Of a stretch of 11,094 nt of DNA, positions 1 to 6,364 are shown piece after piece. The DNA comes from Luminiphilus sp. (GTDB taxonomy: Bacteria; Pseudomonadota; Gammaproteobacteria; Pseudomonadales; Halieaceae). Within the stretch, counting starts at the first letter, position 1, and each line of letters opens with the position of its first letter. Both the position numbers and the translations under genes were made by a program. The stretch is from positions 1-11,094 of the forward strand of contig JAQXEB010000240.1 in the NCBI GenBank assembly GCA_029251065.1. Direction: 5' to 3'. Below the pieces are notes generated by a model. That model made no database searches. It was given only the letters and a program-made list of their open reading frames with translations, and had not been told where the DNA came from.

Positions 1-1059
1 CGCTAGAACCGCAGCATCCCAGCTCGAAAACTCAGAGTGCATCACTTGCCCAAGCGCGGCGTAAAGTTGTCCCGCAGCGCCGGGGGTACTGAAGCGCTCA
101 CCCCATGGAGGATTCACCACCAAAAGGCCGCCTTGCATATTTTGGTGGGTCGGTTTAATGACCTCAGACAGTTGCTTTACCCGCACGCGAACCACTGAGC
201 TGAGGTTCATTCGGCGAGCGTTCTCCTCAGCCCGTCGAATCGCATTTACATCGCCGTCGTAACCCCGTATCTCCACTCCATCAGGCAGCGCCGCTTTCAC
301 CTGGGACTGACTCTCGGCCACAATCATCTCCCATTGATCTTTGCGGTGTCCGAGCCACCCCATAAAACCAAATCGCTCTCGCCGCAGGCCAGGTGGAATA
401 TTAAGCGCCATTTGCGCCGCTTCGATTAACAGCGTCCCTGAACCACACATGGGATCGACCAGCGAGGCTCCACCCTTAAACTTCTCCGGCCAGCCAGCGC
501 GCAACAAAACCGCCGCGGCAATATTTTCCTTTAATGGCGCCTTCCCGCCTTCCAAGCGATAGCCCCGTTTGTGCAAGCTGTCGCCTGACAAGTCGAGACT
601 AATGGTCAACTTACCTTTGCTGAGCTGAGCCACAATGCGAAGGTCCGGCTGTTTGGCGTCCACCGAAGGACGCTCGCCCACCTGTTCGCGAAAGTAATCA
701 ACAATCCCGTCTTTGACCTTGAGCGCGCCAAAGTGAGTGTTTTTGATGTAAGCACTCTGCCCACGAAACTCAACGGCAAAGCGAGTCTTGGGCGTCATGT
801 GATCCGACCATTTCAACCCGCGGGCAGACGCGTAAACGTCGTCCGTGTTGGAGACGGCGGTCTCAGAAAGCTTCACTAAAATTCGGTTTGCGAGCCGGCT
901 CCACAAACACGCCCGATACGCGAGCGCCATCGAACCCGAGAAGTAAACACCTGCCGGTGTGTCTCTGAGGTCTTCAGCACCAAGGTCGGATAGCTCACTG
1001 AGCAACAATGGCCCAAGCCCCACCGGACAGGTCGCCAAAAATGACAATGTCGGCGTCAT
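1..1059 (-). CDS. rlmL: 23S rRNA (guanine-N2) methyltransferase RlmL, N-terminal part, cut by the left window edge
   Basis: The first 353 codons are present and the frame is still open at base 1. The family methylates 23S rRNA at G2445 (RlmL half); in enterobacteria it is fused to RlmK, which makes m7G2069, giving about 700 residues. Seen here: an N-terminal region of the THUMP type (about residues 5-160, opening FLATCPVGLGPLLLSEL), then a Rossmann methyltransferase domain with the SAM motif DPMCGSGT at 202-209 and the catalytic-loop motif NPPWGER at 316-322 (NPPYGER in most relatives). Whether an RlmK half follows cannot be seen. The ATG at 1057-1059 overlaps the TGA of the upstream gene as ATGA, which suggests translational coupling and makes this the last visible gene of the long minus-strand operon. 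The family call is firm; the symbol assumes it is RlmL rather than a near paralogue. Confidence 0.93.
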   Translation of the reverse strand, partial: MTPTLSFLATCPVGLGPLLLSELSDLGAEDLRDTPAGVYFSGSMALAYRACLWSRLANRILVKLSETAVSNTDDVYASARGLKWSDHMTPKTRFAVEFRGQSAYIKNTHFGALKVKDGIVDYFREQVGERPSVDAKQPDLRIVAQLSKGKLTISLDLSGDSLHKRGYRLEGGKAPLKENIAAAVLLRAGWPEKFKGGASLVDPMCGSGTLLIEAAQMALNIPPGLRRERFGFMGWLGHRKDQWEMIVAESQSQVKAALPDGVEIRGYDGDVNAIRRAEENARRMNLSSVVRVRVKQLSEVIKPTHQNMQGGLLVVNPPWGERFSTPGAAGQLYAALGQVMHSEFSSWDAAVLA

Positions 1060-2147
1060 CGCAGGGACTCCAAGTCATTAATTCGCAACAGCGTAGAACG
1101 CCACTCACGATATTGTTGCTCGAGAGTCCCTGTTAGCTTAAAAACCTGTTTTTCCACATACAGAGCCGTGGAACGCGCTTCGCTCTCTAGATCCAGCACC
1201 AACTCAAATAGCTCCTGCTCATGAATTTTTAATGATCGATAGGCCGCATAAACCGCCTGAAGACGTGTGAACGCTGAATCATCGGTGAATTTTTTCCCAT
1301 CAGAGTCGCGACTCCGTCGTAACTCCAGCCAATCCAGCTGTTCCTTACTGGCTCTTCGCCACAGGTTATACGCCGACCCGACCTCCGCCTCAATCGAACG
1401 GATTTGCTCGTCAACGGTATCGATGAACAATAATTCGTACGCTTGAAGCTTTTTGAGTCTTATCCCCATGGGATCTTGTGCGCTGGGCAGCCGAGTCAAC
1501 CGCCAACGCCCCTCGAGGTGGGTAAGATAACCAGAAAAAGCCTCGGGTACGAGCTCTTGCGCGTAACGAAGGAATGAGACGGACTTAAGCGTAACGAGGG
1601 TGGGCGCTTCAGTCATCAGCGCAGACAGCAGATCGACATGAACACGTACAAACAAATCGTTGAAGGGATCTGCCCCCTCGCCTAGATAGTCTGAGACCAA
1701 CGCCACATCGTTGTAGATGCGATCTAACAGTACCCGACCCGAGACGTCGTAGCCGAATGCCGCAATACTCAAACGCGCGCCGTCCGACATCAGGACATTT
1801 AGCTCCAACATCACCTGAGGGATGACAGAAGGCTCGGGGAAAAGTCGAACCACACCCCAACCCTCATGCGCCTCAAACTCTCGTCGCATTCGCGTGCCAA
1901 GTAATTTGGCTTCAGTCTCCCGAAAGGAGCTTTCCATATCGGTTCCACTGCTGTTAACCACGCCCGTGGTTACCACAATACCAACGTCAAGGGGGAGTCC
2001 AGACTGTTGCGGCCTCGCCACTGCATCACCCACGCTAATGGTCAGAACGTTGGCTTCCTGCGTGGCCTCCGCCCACACCACGGGGCAAACTAAGCTCAGT
2101 GTAAAGAGCACGCATGCCAGTGAGCGCGCGCTTACTGAGTGGTGCAT
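1056..2147 (-). CDS. Secreted protein of unknown function, conserved gammaproteobacterial type
   Basis: A 363-residue protein. Residues 1-26 form a signal peptide: a hydrophobic stretch (about 10-23) ending in VVWA before EA, with no lipobox cysteine, so it is predicted to be periplasmic. The N-terminal half (about 50-180) looks alpha/beta: a segment predicting mixed residues around FEAHEGWGVVRLFPEP, then LELNVLMSDGARL and a DPFNDL segment. The C-terminal half (about 190-363) is helical and charged, with SGYL, LPSAQDPM and NLWRRAS segments. From memory this resembles uncharacterised gammaproteobacterial envelope proteins sharing the PEAF.GYL...LP..DPM pattern; I know no function. The start is set by an AGGGGA ribosome site six bases upstream of the ATG. 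It overlaps the lipoprotein gene by 16 bases and rlmL by 4, so all three are probably co-translated. Confidence 0.85.
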   Translation of the reverse strand: MHHSVSARSLACVLFTLSLVCPVVWAEATQEANVLTISVGDAVARPQQSGLPLDVGIVVTTGVVNSSGTDMESSFRETEAKLLGTRMRREFEAHEGWGVVRLFPEPSVIPQVMLELNVLMSDGARLSIAAFGYDVSGRVLLDRIYNDVALVSDYLGEGADPFNDLFVRVHVDLLSALMTEAPTLVTLKSVSFLRYAQELVPEAFSGYLTHLEGRWRLTRLPSAQDPMGIRLKKLQAYELLFIDTVDEQIRSIEAEVGSAYNLWRRASKEQLDWLELRRSRDSDGKKFTDDSAFTRLQAVYAAYRSLKIHEQELFELVLDLESEARSTALYVEKQVFKLTGTLEQQYREWRSTLLRINDLESLR

Positions 2148-2815
2148 ATTTTTCCCCTAGTGAGACTACGCTCGCAGCGATATCCCATTGCGCTGGGGTC
2201 GTAGCGCGTAAAATACTGACTGACAACCAACGGAAATCGCGCCCCGCTTGTTTCTACCGCAGTGACCATCAACACCGTTTCAGCATCTGACGACAAGGAC
2301 AACCGATGCGTGATGTCCAAACCGTCCCGCAACTGCAACGAAAAAAAGAGCTGATCACCATCCCAGCCACAATGTTGTGTACCCAGCGAATCGGTTGTCA
2401 GGGAGAGTCCTGAATCATCAGTTTCGCAAACCAGCGCAAAGCTGTTCGCCCGCTTGACCCTGACGCGGACCTCCCCCTGAATAATTTCAAGGAGATTGGG
2501 CTCGGTAATTATTTCCGCTAACCGCGCCAGTGTGATCAAGTCGGTTCGACCCGGGAGTGGTCCACCCGCGAACCCCCGGCCCTCTTGCGCAAGCTTAGCG
2601 CGCCGCTCTGCCTCGCGCTGAATGCGACGGGATACTAGATTGAGCTGATCCTGGAAGTTATCGCTCCGTGCGTAATCAACTTCCCAATGGCCCGACATAT
2701 CGACGGGCGTGGCAATGCGTGTAATCGAATCTTCAACGCGTTCCTGCGCACAGCCTGCGAGCAACAGCACACTGATGAGTAACACGAGCAATGATCGAAC
2801 CCCTTCTGATGGCAT
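2132..2815 (-). CDS. Small lipoprotein of unknown function
   Basis: A 227-residue protein from the ATG at 2813-2815. The open frame extends 40 codons further upstream into the acyl-CoA synthetase gene, but those residues are Arg/Cys-rich. This ATG puts a classical lipoprotein signal at the N-terminus: a hydrophobic core at about 8-19 and lipobox LLAGC with the lipidated Cys at 22. Residue 23 is Ala, not Asp, which favours the outer membrane under the usual sorting rule. After the signal come a GHWEVDYARSD segment (about 40-50), an Arg/Lys-rich helix and a Gly-rich stretch, then a beta-rich C-terminal half with four cysteines that could form disulfides. The WEVDYARSD pattern recalls small uncharacterised envelope proteins that open with a GxWxLDxxRSD motif. 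The gap to the upstream gene is 16 bases, with no strong ribosome site, so coupling is likely. Function unknown. Confidence 0.85.
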   Translation of the reverse strand: MPSEGVRSLLVLLISVLLLAGCAQERVEDSITRIATPVDMSGHWEVDYARSDNFQDQLNLVSRRIQREAERRAKLAQEGRGFAGGPLPGRTDLITLARLAEIITEPNLLEIIQGEVRVRVKRANSFALVCETDDSGLSLTTDSLGTQHCGWDGDQLFFSLQLRDGLDITHRLSLSSDAETVLMVTAVETSGARFPLVVSQYFTRYDPSAMGYRCERSLTRGKICTTQ

Positions 2816-2831
2816 AGATCGCACTGAACCG

Positions 2832-4361
2832 TTACGCCAGCGTCTCCCGCAACTCAAACTTAAGCACCTTGCCGGCCGGGTTGCGCGGCAGGGCCTCAAC
2901 GATATGAAGCCTTGAGGGCAGCTTGTAGCGTGCAAGCTTAGAGACAGCGAAATCCCGCAACGCCTCTAACGTCAAATCGGATCCATCCGTCACTGCCGCT
3001 ACCGCGGTGACAGCCTCCCCCCACTTTTCATCGGGCAACCCTATAACAGCCACCTCAGCGATTGCCGGGTGCTCGAACAAAACACTCTCCACCTCCGCCG
3101 GATAAACGTTTTCACCGCCTGTAATCACCATATCCTTGAGGCGATCACAAATGTAGAGGTAGCCCTCTTCGTCGATGTACCCCACATCGCCGGAGTGAAA
3201 CCACCCCATTTCATCAATGGCATTGGCCGTTGCCTCAGGTCTGTTCCAGTAGCCCTTCATAATGTTGGGGCCTTTGATGCATATTTCACCCCGCTCGTTA
3301 GGGCCGACCGCCACATTGTCGTGATCGACAATACGCAGTTCCGTGTGAACCGGAGGTAGCCCCGCTGACCCCAATTTTTCGAGGCATTTTTGGGGGCCCA
3401 AAAAAGACGCAAACGGGCTCGTTTCTGTCAGCCCATAACCTTGGCAGAAGCTAATCCCCCGCTGACCGTACAGCGAAATTAGCGATTCGGGACACGGTGC
3501 GGCGCCAACGATTAGAATTTCAATTGACGACAAATCCCGCGTTGAAAATGTTGGATGCTGTGCCATGAACAAAAACATAGCTGGTGCACCAAACATGTGC
3601 GTCACACTGTGATCTTCTATTGCGTCTAACACCGCTTCAGGATCGAAGTGCCGGAGTAAAACCAGCGGACTCCCCATTTGGAAGGCCGAAATGGTCATCA
3701 CGTTTAAGCCGCCAATATGAAACAGTGGCGCTGCGGTCAAAAGAACATCTGACTTGTTCGCTCCAAACGCAAGACTGGCGTTAACGTTGTTCCAAACAAT
3801 ATTTCCATGAGTCAGCATGGCACCCTTCGGTAAACCTGTGGTGCCCGAGGTATACATAATTAACAGCGTGTCATGGGGCGATGAGGTCGCAATCTCGCTC
3901 ACGGGCTCGGCAACACTCAAACCTGACTCGAGACAGGCAAAGCCGTCAAGGGCACCGTGGACCGAGTAAAAGTGGCGACACGGCAACCGTTCGCTGACAC
4001 TTTGAACGACTGGAACCAGCTCTGGATCGACAATCAACGAGTGGACTCCGGCATCGTCAATAATGAACGCAAGCTCCTCTCCCGTCAGTCTAAAATTCAG
4101 CGGTACGAAAATCGCACCCAGACTCACGGTCGCGAACATCGTCTCGATGAAGCTTGGCTGATTAAATCCCAAAAAACCGACGCGATCACCGACACAAACA
4201 CCCGCACCACGCAGCAGTCCAGCCAAAGAACGGACGCGTTGCGCAAATTCTCCATAAGTACGCCTCGTGCCCTCAAAAATAATGGCTGTGTCACTCGGAT
4301 TGAGCTCAGCTTGTTTGATGACTTGAGCGGCGACATTAAAGTTGGGTTCAGGGCGGTGCAT
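2832..4361 (-). CDS. AMP-forming acyl-CoA synthetase (FadD-like)
   Basis: A 509-residue class I adenylate-forming enzyme. Members activate a carboxylic acid with ATP and then form the CoA thioester. The core motifs are present in order: P-loop YTSGTTGLPKG (170-180), YGLTE (309-313), the SGD aspartate (D392), hinge RLKD (407-410), GGENVYP (415-421) and the C-terminal catalytic lysine in NPAGK (K498). This is the usual length for medium/long-chain or aromatic acyl-CoA ligases, with no fused carrier or condensation domain. The chain-length preference cannot be read from sequence. The start is supported by GAGGT (plus-strand 4370-4374) eight bases upstream. It lies between the methyltransferase (61-base gap) and the lipoprotein (16-base gap). 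With the plsC-type gene at the head of the operon, fatty-acid activation for lipid assembly or breakdown is a reasonable inference. A benzoate- or cyclohexane-type acid substrate is not excluded. Confidence 0.95.
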   Translation of the reverse strand: MHRPEPNFNVAAQVIKQAELNPSDTAIIFEGTRRTYGEFAQRVRSLAGLLRGAGVCVGDRVGFLGFNQPSFIETMFATVSLGAIFVPLNFRLTGEELAFIIDDAGVHSLIVDPELVPVVQSVSERLPCRHFYSVHGALDGFACLESGLSVAEPVSEIATSSPHDTLLIMYTSGTTGLPKGAMLTHGNIVWNNVNASLAFGANKSDVLLTAAPLFHIGGLNVMTISAFQMGSPLVLLRHFDPEAVLDAIEDHSVTHMFGAPAMFLFMAQHPTFSTRDLSSIEILIVGAAPCPESLISLYGQRGISFCQGYGLTETSPFASFLGPQKCLEKLGSAGLPPVHTELRIVDHDNVAVGPNERGEICIKGPNIMKGYWNRPEATANAIDEMGWFHSGDVGYIDEEGYLYICDRLKDMVITGGENVYPAEVESVLFEHPAIAEVAVIGLPDEKWGEAVTAVAAVTDGSDLTLEALRDFAVSKLARYKLPSRLHIVEALPRNPAGKVLKFELRETLA

Positions 4362-4422
4362 GCTGGGGTACCTCGTAAATGAAAAACTGTTGAAAGGACT
4401 CGGCTTGAAAACCGGTCAATGA

Positions 4423-5043
4423 CTAAGCAATACTCGCATCGCCCCAGGTATTGAAGCCTGCAATCGAGGGCGTTCCCGGAAGGTACATTTGCTCAACAGC
4501 ATCGACAGCAAATCCAGCCTCCTGGAGAAGCGCTCGCGTATCGCGTGTAATGTTGCATCCGCCAAACACCCGTTTCCAGACCGGGTTTATCCTGCGCTGC
4601 CACTTCGCCACAGACTCATCAGGCGCAATACCGTGCTCGCAGAAATACAATTTACCAGTAGGTTTGAGTGTCCTGCGTGCCTCTGCGAGCGCCGCCTGCG
4701 GGTTGGGCACGGTGCACAAGGTAAACGTAATCAGTACCGAGTCCACCGAGTTATTTTCAAGGGGAATATCTTCTGCCGAGGCCTGAATAAACTCGACATC
4801 GACATTGGCAGCACTCGCTCGCTGTGACGCTAATTCCCAGGACGTGCTGCAGGGATCAATACCAATGACTTTGTCGACCTGCTCGGGCGTATAGTGCGGT
4901 AGGTTATGCCCGGCGCCGATTCCAAACTCCAGAACGGTTCCTTCGGCACGCGGAACCACCTTTTGTCGCTGCCGAATAACCGGTTTAGTACCGCAGGCAC
5001 AGGTCACCAGCCTCGGCACGACTAAATCGTTGTAAATCCCCAT
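4423..5043 (-). CDS. Class I SAM-dependent methyltransferase, METTL7-like
   Basis: A 206-residue protein with a Rossmann methyltransferase fold. Motif I is VLEFGIGAGHN (37-47), the acidic residue binding the SAM ribose is D63 in IGID, and post-motif ASAEDIPL (88-95) and motif LKPTGKLYF (126-134) follow. The C-terminal part INPVWKRVFGGCNITRD (about 152-168) matches the METTL7/TMT1 branch, where a W...F.GCN.TR segment is conserved. The human members methylate thiols at lipid droplets or the ER; bacterial members are often labelled phosphatidylethanolamine or ubiquinone methyltransferases without proof. There is no clear membrane anchor here, unlike the human proteins. A ribosome site AAGAGGA lies six bases upstream of the ATG. 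It is second in the operon, 47 bases after plsC. The substrate is unknown; a lipid or a small thiol would fit the context. Confidence 0.9.
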   Translation of the reverse strand: MGIYNDLVVPRLVTCACGTKPVIRQRQKVVPRAEGTVLEFGIGAGHNLPHYTPEQVDKVIGIDPCSTSWELASQRASAANVDVEFIQASAEDIPLENNSVDSVLITFTLCTVPNPQAALAEARRTLKPTGKLYFCEHGIAPDESVAKWQRRINPVWKRVFGGCNITRDTRALLQEAGFAVDAVEQMYLPGTPSIAGFNTWGDASIA

Positions 5044-5090
5044 ATCAAGTCCTCTTATTTTTCATTATTGGCGTTTAGCTGCACTTGGAC

Positions 5091-5837
5091 TTAGCTGACG
5101 TAAGCCTCAGCATCAATAATCCGCATTTCGGCCTCAATCCACGCTTCCACTCGAGCCATAAATTCGACGGCGCTTTCATCCTTCATTGCATGCAGCGCAG
5201 GGCCCACCGAGACATCTACCGTGCCGGGCATAAAGGACCAAGACGCGCGAGGCCAACACCGTCCTGTCGCGGCCGCAACAGGCACAATAACAGCGCCCGT
5301 CTCCAAGGCCAGTCTCGCCGCGCCTGATTTGTAAAGAAGCTGCTCTCCACGGGGCGCACGCGTCGCCTCGGGAAACATAATAATCCACTTGCCCTGATCC
5401 ATCAGGCGCGCACCGATACGAGCGACTCGCTGCCAGGCATCGCCCTTCGCACTTCGGTCGATCGGCACCATGTGGAGCCGCCCAATTGCCCAACCAAAAA
5501 ACGGTACGAGGTTAAGCTCTTTCTTATAAACGTAGGCGATCGGATTAGTCATGATGCTTGGGAAAAAGAACGTCTCAAAGGTGGATTGGTGCTTACTGCA
5601 AATAATCACACGATTACCGGCGGCGGCGTCTAACAAGTTCTGATAGCCGGTAAGACGACAATTCACTCCGCCCACCCATCGAATCGTGGCAATCGCAAAC
5701 TGTAGCCACGGTCTTCCAATCCAGAAGTAGGTCACCCTGTAGGGCGCCACGAATGAGGCAATCACCAAAATGGATGCCACGGGTATTACCGTCACTGCTA
5801 ATATTAGGAAAATCAGAGCTGATCGCACCCACTGCAT
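5091..5837 (-). CDS. 1-acyl-sn-glycerol-3-phosphate acyltransferase family protein (PlsC-type)
   Basis: A 248-residue inner-membrane acyltransferase that would transfer an acyl group to lysophosphatidic acid or a related acceptor. A hydrophobic N-terminal segment (about 6-30) anchors it. Motif I is HQSTFE (H83-E88), an HX4E variant of the usual HX4D. Motif II is GRLHMVPIDR (119-128). Motif III is FPEATR (155-160, usually FPEGTR), and motif IV is around VPV (185-187). The frame is open for 43 more codons, to an ATG at 5964-5966, but that extension would cross the promoter at 5872-5899, and the chosen ATG (5835-5837) begins directly with the membrane segment. Upstream are GGGGA at 4 bases and AAGGA at 11 bases. 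It is first in the operon. A second PlsC probably exists elsewhere in the genome, so this copy may use a special acyl donor or acceptor (inference). Confidence 0.93.
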   Translation of the reverse strand: MQWVRSALIFLILAVTVIPVASILVIASFVAPYRVTYFWIGRPWLQFAIATIRWVGGVNCRLTGYQNLLDAAAGNRVIICSKHQSTFETFFFPSIMTNPIAYVYKKELNLVPFFGWAIGRLHMVPIDRSAKGDAWQRVARIGARLMDQGKWIIMFPEATRAPRGEQLLYKSGAARLALETGAVIVPVAAATGRCWPRASWSFMPGTVDVSVGPALHAMKDESAVEFMARVEAWIEAEMRIIDAEAYVS

Positions 5838-5856
5838 ACTGTCCCCAGTCCTTGTC

Positions 5857-5868
5857 TGCGCTTGCGCA
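5857..5868. promoter_or_regulatory. Inverted repeat at the plsC transcription start, candidate second operator half
   Basis: TGCGC, then TT, then GCGCA: two five-base arms around a two-base spacer, placed across the predicted start of the plsC transcript. It shares TGCG/CGCA ends with the palindrome at 5883-5892, so the two may bind the same protein cooperatively. Inference only. Confidence 0.25.
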
Positions 5869-5871
5869 TGG

Positions 5872-5899
5872 ATAGTATCAACTGCGTACGCACGAGCAA
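5872..5899 (-). promoter_or_regulatory. Probable sigma-70 promoter of the plsC-led operon
   Basis: Read on the minus strand, TTGCTC is followed after 16 bases by TACTAT, and the -10 is preceded by TGA, giving an extended -10 (TGnTACTAT). Transcription would begin near 5865, leaving a leader of about 28 bases before the ATG at 5837. The -35 matches consensus in three of six positions and the -10 in four of six, so the extended -10 carries much of the weight. Its position supports the shorter plsC start. Confidence 0.55.
5883..5892. promoter_or_regulatory. Perfect 10-base palindrome in the plsC promoter spacer, candidate operator
   Basis: TGCGTACGCA is exactly self-complementary and lies between the proposed -35 and -10 of the plsC promoter, a typical repressor position. 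A related imperfect inverted repeat with the same TGCG/CGCA ends lies 25 bases away, centre to centre. No regulator gene is in the window. A chance 10-base palindrome is possible. Confidence 0.35.
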
Positions 5900-5945
5900 G
5901 CACAAACAAAATCAGCACAGTTCTTTTATTCGTCACACTGGGGCT

Positions 5946-5951
5946 TATACT
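5946..5951 (+). promoter_or_regulatory. Candidate -10 box for the rightward operon
   Basis: TATACT matches the -10 consensus at five of six positions. The stretch 17-19 bases upstream (around 5921-5928) is T-rich but gives no good -35. A transcript from here would begin near 5958, only about 14 bases before the TTG start, so its leader would be little more than the ribosome site. Confidence 0.4.
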
Positions 5952-5958
5952 GGTTGGC

Positions 5959-5963
5959 GAGGT
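5959..5963 (+). promoter_or_regulatory. Ribosome binding site that decides a TTG start
   Basis: GAGGT ends eight bases before the TTG at 5972-5974, a normal spacing. An earlier in-frame TTG at 5954 lies upstream of this site and would overlap the predicted promoter and transcript start, so it is unlikely to be used. The next ATG (5999) has no comparable ribosome site. Confidence 0.6.
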
Positions 5964-5971
5964 CAATTAAT

Positions 5972-6301
5972 TTGAAAAAGCCCCCATCCAAACAAGAGAT
6001 GCGTCGCCATCTCGAAAGGCAAACGCGGTCATATCTAAAAGATGGCGGCGAAATACGCGCGGTTCCTCAAGGGGTCAGTGCGGTAGACGAGGCTGTGTCA
6101 GCCATACACACACCCATTTTTACAGGGAAGCCTCAACAACGAACCCCGGTCAACGACGTTATCGACACGTTAAACCGGCGTCGAGAAGCACAACTCAAGC
6201 GCGCGCCAAAAACGGGTCGACGCCCCAAAGCAACGCCCAAAAAAGAAATTGTCTATGACGATTTTGGCGAACCCATACGGGTCGTTTACCGGGACGAGTG
6301 A
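5972..6301 (+). CDS. Small basic protein of unknown function
   Basis: A 109-residue protein from a TTG start chosen by the ribosome site at 5959-5963; the frame could extend six codons to another TTG. Three parts are visible. First is an amphipathic, Arg-rich helix (about 6-23) ending in YLKDGGEIRAVPQGVSA (21-37). Second is a linker with a possible helix around 60-76. Third is a strongly basic stretch with TGRRPK (81-86, similar to an AT-hook core), then an acidic-aromatic tail (EIVYDDFGEP, 92-101). The helix plus GG.I..V.. pattern recalls, from memory, the C-terminal part of the RNA-polymerase-associated protein SutA of Pseudomonas and other small gammaproteobacterial proteins; the acidic N-terminus of SutA is absent. 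A nucleic-acid or RNA-polymerase contact is speculation from charge alone. It is first in the rightward gene set, 63 bases before the fusion dehydrogenase. Confidence 0.75.
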   Translation: MKKPPSKQEMRRHLERQTRSYLKDGGEIRAVPQGVSAVDEAVSAIHTPIFTGKPQQRTPVNDVIDTLNRRREAQLKRAPKTGRRPKATPKKEIVYDDFGEPIRVVYRDE

Positions 6302-6364
6302 ATCTGCCTGTGAACTAAGCGTCTTACCCTGTCGTAAGGAGCTAGGCATCCACAGGAATAACCC

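Larger units (their letters stand above)
5838..5971. other. Divergent intergenic control region
   Basis: These 134 bases separate the leftward lipid-type operon from the rightward dehydrogenase/epoxide hydrolase set. They hold the extended -10 promoter for plsC, the TGCG/CGCA repeats, the TATACT box and the GAGGT ribosome site listed separately. The upstream extension of the plsC frame runs through here but is unlikely to be translated, because the promoter lies inside it. A shared regulator for both operons is possible. Confidence 0.5.

Noticed and set aside
2816..2935. N-terminal extension of the lipoprotein by 40 residues
   Set aside because: The extra residues are a shadow of the acyl-CoA synthetase end, and they would displace the lipobox signal from the N-terminus.
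5838..5966. N-terminal extension of the plsC-type protein to an ATG at 5966
   Set aside because: It would add 43 residues ahead of a clean membrane-segment start and would run through the best promoter in the region.
6323..6338. CTTAC...GTAAG inverted repeat ahead of the fusion dehydrogenase
   Set aside because: A five-base stem with a six-base loop and no T run is too weak for a terminator or operator.
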